Source of the DNA: an uncultured Oscillospiraceae bacterium
GTDB taxonomy: Bacteria > Bacillota > Clostridia > Oscillospirales > Acutalibacteraceae
Direction of reading: 5' to 3'
NCBI GenBank assembly: GCA_910588415.1
Contig: CAJUPK010000135.1
Location: 1-6,521 of the forward strand
Length of the DNA stretch: 6,521 bases
In this document: positions 4,842 through 6,521 of the stretch, piece by piece
Numbering within the stretch: the stretch's first letter is position 1
How the letters are laid out: each line of letters starts with the position of its first letter
The notes under the pieces: model-generated
Database searches by the model: none
Seen by the model: the letters and a program-made list of their open reading frames with translations, nothing else
Told to the model about the DNA's origin: nothing
Position numbers and translations under genes: made by a program

Positions 4842-6209
4842 TCAAACTACCGACACAGTCATCCTGCTGCCATTCTCCACTGCCGCCCGGGTGTAGGGCT
4901 GGTCCGGGTACACCACCTGGGTGAAGGCCCGGGTGCCCTGGTCCGCAAACAGCTCGCAGACCGAATGGTCAAAGGTCAGCTCCAGCTTCCAGTCCCCCTG
5001 ATAGAACCGGGGCGCGGCCATGCGGCTGTACCAGTCCCGGGCAAAATTTTCGTCAAAGCCGTTGGCGCCAGCCTGGGAACGGTCCACAAACACCTGGTTG
5101 TTCCCGTCCACCCCAAAGCGGAGGACCTGACCCTTCTCATTGGACAGGGACACACTCTCGGCCCCGCTGCCTGTAACGGTCAGCTTAAACAGCTCCCCGG
5201 GCAAAGTCCCATCCAGGGGCTGGGCCGGGCCAAAGGCCCTGTCGCTGACAGGGGCTCCCCCCAAGCGCAGGCCCCCCAGCGGGGTGTCCACCAGAGAGAG
5301 GACCCGGGGCAGGGTCATCTGACCGCAGTATTCCCCGGTAGGGGTGTTGTGGGCATAGGTCCAGTTGCAGGCCCAGCCCATCAGCAGCCGCTCTGGGGCG
5401 CCGGAAAAGGTCACGCCCGCATAGTTGTCAAAGCCCGCGTCTATAAACTCCGGCTGGGTGAAGCGCCCGTCACAGGTAAAGGTATCCCCGTCAAAGCTAC
5501 CTGTGAAATACTGGGTGCGAGCCCCGTGGTTTTCCTCGTTGCCGCCCATGCTCAGCAGCAGCACCCAGACCTCCCTGCCGTCTATGGTCAGGGGGAACAG
5601 ATCCGGGCACTCCCACACCCCTTGGGAGTAGTTGCCCTGGGGGCCAAACTCTCCGGTCTTTTCCCAGCGCTTCAGGTCCTGGGAGGCGTAAAACTCCACA
5701 TGGTCCCCTGCGGCCAGCACCACGCTCCAGCCCTTGCGCACAGGGTTGGGGAACAGCTTGGGGTCCCGGAAATCCTGGCGGGCACTGGGCAACACCGGGT
5801 TGCCCGGATATTTGGTGAAGCGGACCCCATCCAGGCTGTAGGCAATGCTCTGCTGCTCCTGGGCGCGGTTCCCCTCCTGGTTTTTATGGCTGGTATACAT
5901 GGCCACCAGCGGGGGACTGCCCTCCTGGCCAAAGCCCGAGCGGTTCTCCCTGTCATATACCGCGCTACCGGAAAAGATAAAGCCCAGCTCGTCCGGGGCC
6001 AAGGCCACCGGCAGGTGTTCCCAGTGGAGCAGGTCTGTGCTTACAGCGTGATACCAGTGCATGGGCCCCCAAAAGGGCTCTGGGTAATATTGGGCAAACA
6101 GATGGTACTTGCCCTCTGCATACACCAGGCCGTTGGGGTCGTTGATCCACCCGGCGGAGGGGGTGAAATGCAGCTGGGGGCGAAAATCCCGAAGCCCCTT
6201 TGTACTCAT
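4842..6209 (-). CDS. GH32 beta-fructosidase (invertase / sucrose-6-phosphate hydrolase / fructanase type)
   Basis: The 455-residue enzyme shows all three GH32 catalytic motifs: WINDPNG (21-27) with nucleophile D24, RDP (148-150) with transition-state stabiliser D149, and WECPD (199-203) with acid/base E200. FSGSAV (79-84) and MGWACNWTYAHNTPT (277-291) are further family blocks. The five-bladed propeller spans about 8-315 and a C-terminal beta-sandwich follows to the end. There is no signal peptide, so it acts in the cytosol on imported sucrose, sucrose 6-phosphate or short fructans, releasing fructose. Which substrate cannot be decided without the transporter. ATG 6209 is chosen over ATG 6218 because AAAGGA directly abuts the latter but is 9 bases from 6209. 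It is the first gene of the sugar module, divergent from the tRNA and upstream of the fructokinase. Stop TGA. Confidence 0.93.
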   Translation of the reverse strand: MSTKGLRDFRPQLHFTPSAGWINDPNGLVYAEGKYHLFAQYYPEPFWGPMHWYHAVSTDLLHWEHLPVALAPDELGFIFSGSAVYDRENRSGFGQEGSPPLVAMYTSHKNQEGNRAQEQQSIAYSLDGVRFTKYPGNPVLPSARQDFRDPKLFPNPVRKGWSVVLAAGDHVEFYASQDLKRWEKTGEFGPQGNYSQGVWECPDLFPLTIDGREVWVLLLSMGGNEENHGARTQYFTGSFDGDTFTCDGRFTQPEFIDAGFDNYAGVTFSGAPERLLMGWACNWTYAHNTPTGEYCGQMTLPRVLSLVDTPLGGLRLGGAPVSDRAFGPAQPLDGTLPGELFKLTVTGSGAESVSLSNEKGQVLRFGVDGNNQVFVDRSQAGANGFDENFARDWYSRMAAPRFYQGDWKLELTFDHSVCELFADQGTRAFTQVVYPDQPYTRAAVENGSRMTVSVV

Positions 6210-6243
6210 AAAAACCATTCCTTTCCGCTTCTGTATGTCCTGC

Positions 6244-6251
6244 AGGCGCCT
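6244..6251. promoter_or_regulatory. Small palindrome in the GH32 leader
   Basis: AGGCGCCT is an 8-bp perfect palindrome about 35 bases before the GH32 start, and CAGGC (6243-6247) is also inverted at 6259-6263. It falls at the predicted start of the transcript, where a LacI-type repressor operator could lie, but it is too short to be specific. Confidence 0.2.
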
Positions 6252-6272
6252 TGAAATTGCCTGATTATAGAC

Positions 6273-6302
6273 ATCATACCACTAAACCGCTGGAGCTGTA
6301 AA
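6273..6302 (-). promoter_or_regulatory. Sigma-A-type promoter for GH32-fructokinase
   Basis: On the minus strand TTTACA (6302-6297, 5 of 6 to consensus) and TATGAT (6278-6273, 5 of 6) are separated by 18 bases. The predicted start near 6266 gives a leader of about 57 bases. A perfect TATAAT at 6269-6264 lies just downstream but has no good -35. A 14-bp palindrome begins 9 bases upstream of the -35 box. Confidence 0.55.
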
Positions 6303-6310
6303 GCCGTTGC

Positions 6311-6324
6311 GGAAAAATTTTTCC
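6311..6324. promoter_or_regulatory. Perfect 14-bp palindrome upstream of the GH32 promoter
   Basis: GGAAAAATTTTTCC is fully self-complementary and sits 9 bases upstream of the GH32 -35 box, inside the 235-base divergent gap. It may be an operator for a dimeric regulator of fructoside use, or an A/T-rich UP-like element. No regulator gene is in the window to pair with it. Confidence 0.4.
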
Positions 6325-6403
6325 TGCCAGGCCGAATTTGCAGTGTTTTGGGGCAGAAAGGCGGGGGTGAAACAAAAAAAGTAAAATAAAAGCAAAAAAG
6401 GTG

Positions 6404-6432
6404 TTGACTTCCCGAAAAAAACCTGCTATACT
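6404..6432 (+). promoter_or_regulatory. Strong sigma-A promoter for the tRNA
   Basis: TTGACT (6404-6409, 5 of 6) and TATACT (6427-6432, 5 of 6) are separated by exactly 17 bases. The tRNA starts 13 bases after the -10 box, so only a very short 5' leader is expected. A-rich runs at 6372-6400 just upstream could act as an UP element, as is usual for stable-RNA promoters. Confidence 0.8.
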
Positions 6433-6444
6433 TAATAGCGTTGT

Positions 6445-6521
6445 GGGGGTATAGCTCAGCTGGTTAGAGCGCCTGCTTCACACGTAGGAGGTCACAGGTT
6501 CGAGTCCTGTTATCCCCACCA
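6445..6521 (+). tRNA. tRNA-Val, anticodon CAC
   Basis: All cloverleaf parts are present in 77 bases: acceptor stem GGGGGTA with TATCCCC (one G-T pair), D stem GCTC/GAGC, anticodon stem CCTGC/GTAGG (one G-T pair) around loop TTCACAC, T stem ACAGG/CCTGT with loop TTCGAGT, discriminator A and encoded CCA. Anticodon CAC (6479-6481) reads the valine codon GUG. A35, C36 and A73 agree with valine identity. The gene ends on the last base of the window, so whether it stands alone or heads a tRNA cluster is not visible. Confidence 0.95.

Noticed and set aside
4794..6254. A 486-codon plus-strand open frame opposite the GH32 gene
   Set aside because: It is antisense to a gene with complete GH32 catalytic motifs, is Gly/Pro/His-rich as expected from GC-rich complement codons, and shows no family features.
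6445..6521. tRNA-Val as an integration (att) site with a mobile element to the left
   Set aside because: No second copy of the tRNA 3' end and no integrase is in the window, and the left side carries housekeeping-type genes. The right side is not visible.

Overview
The window looks like a chromosomal segment of a GC-rich, low-GC-clade-derived Firmicute, most likely a gut Clostridia of the Oscillospiraceae type (Flavonifractor/Pseudoflavonifractor-like). This is inferred from AGGAGG/AAAGGA ribosome binding sites, GC-rich codon use, the DUF5685 plus J-domain gene pair, and hairpin-rich intergenic repeats. The genus is a guess, not a search result.

Layout. All six protein genes lie on the minus strand, so transcription runs from right to left. 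At the right edge, a complete tRNA-Val(CAC) with encoded CCA (6445-6521) is read rightwards from a strong sigma-A-type promoter. Divergent from it, a GH32 beta-fructosidase (4842-6209) is followed by a PfkB-family fructokinase (3693-4688). After a 650-base gene-free stretch packed with hairpins come a NUDIX hydrolase (2611-3042) and, only 15 bases on, a diacylglycerol-kinase-family lipid kinase (1693-2595). A DUF5685 protein (639-1556) and the N-terminal part of a J-domain protein (1-418, running off the left edge) follow.

How the genes work together. The GH32 enzyme and the kinase form a compact intracellular module: hydrolysis of sucrose or fructo-oligosaccharide releases fructose, which the kinase phosphorylates for glycolysis. 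No transporter or regulator is inside the window. NUDIX and lipid kinase look translationally coupled (nucleotide clean-up and lipid phosphorylation). DUF5685 and the J-domain protein form a pair of unknown joint role.

The most unusual content is not protein-coding. Three intergenic gaps (419-638, 3043-3692, 4689-4841) carry members of one hairpin-rich repeat family. Its signature is a TGAC-R-TT / AA-GTCA box closing a small hairpin, then an outer stem enclosing further 3-nt-loop hairpins, then a CCTGCCTGGGCGG-like end. Stems differ in sequence between copies but keep pairing, which argues for selection on structure (RNA or cruciform). Translated, these repeats create spurious ORFs and a false N-terminal extension on the NUDIX gene.
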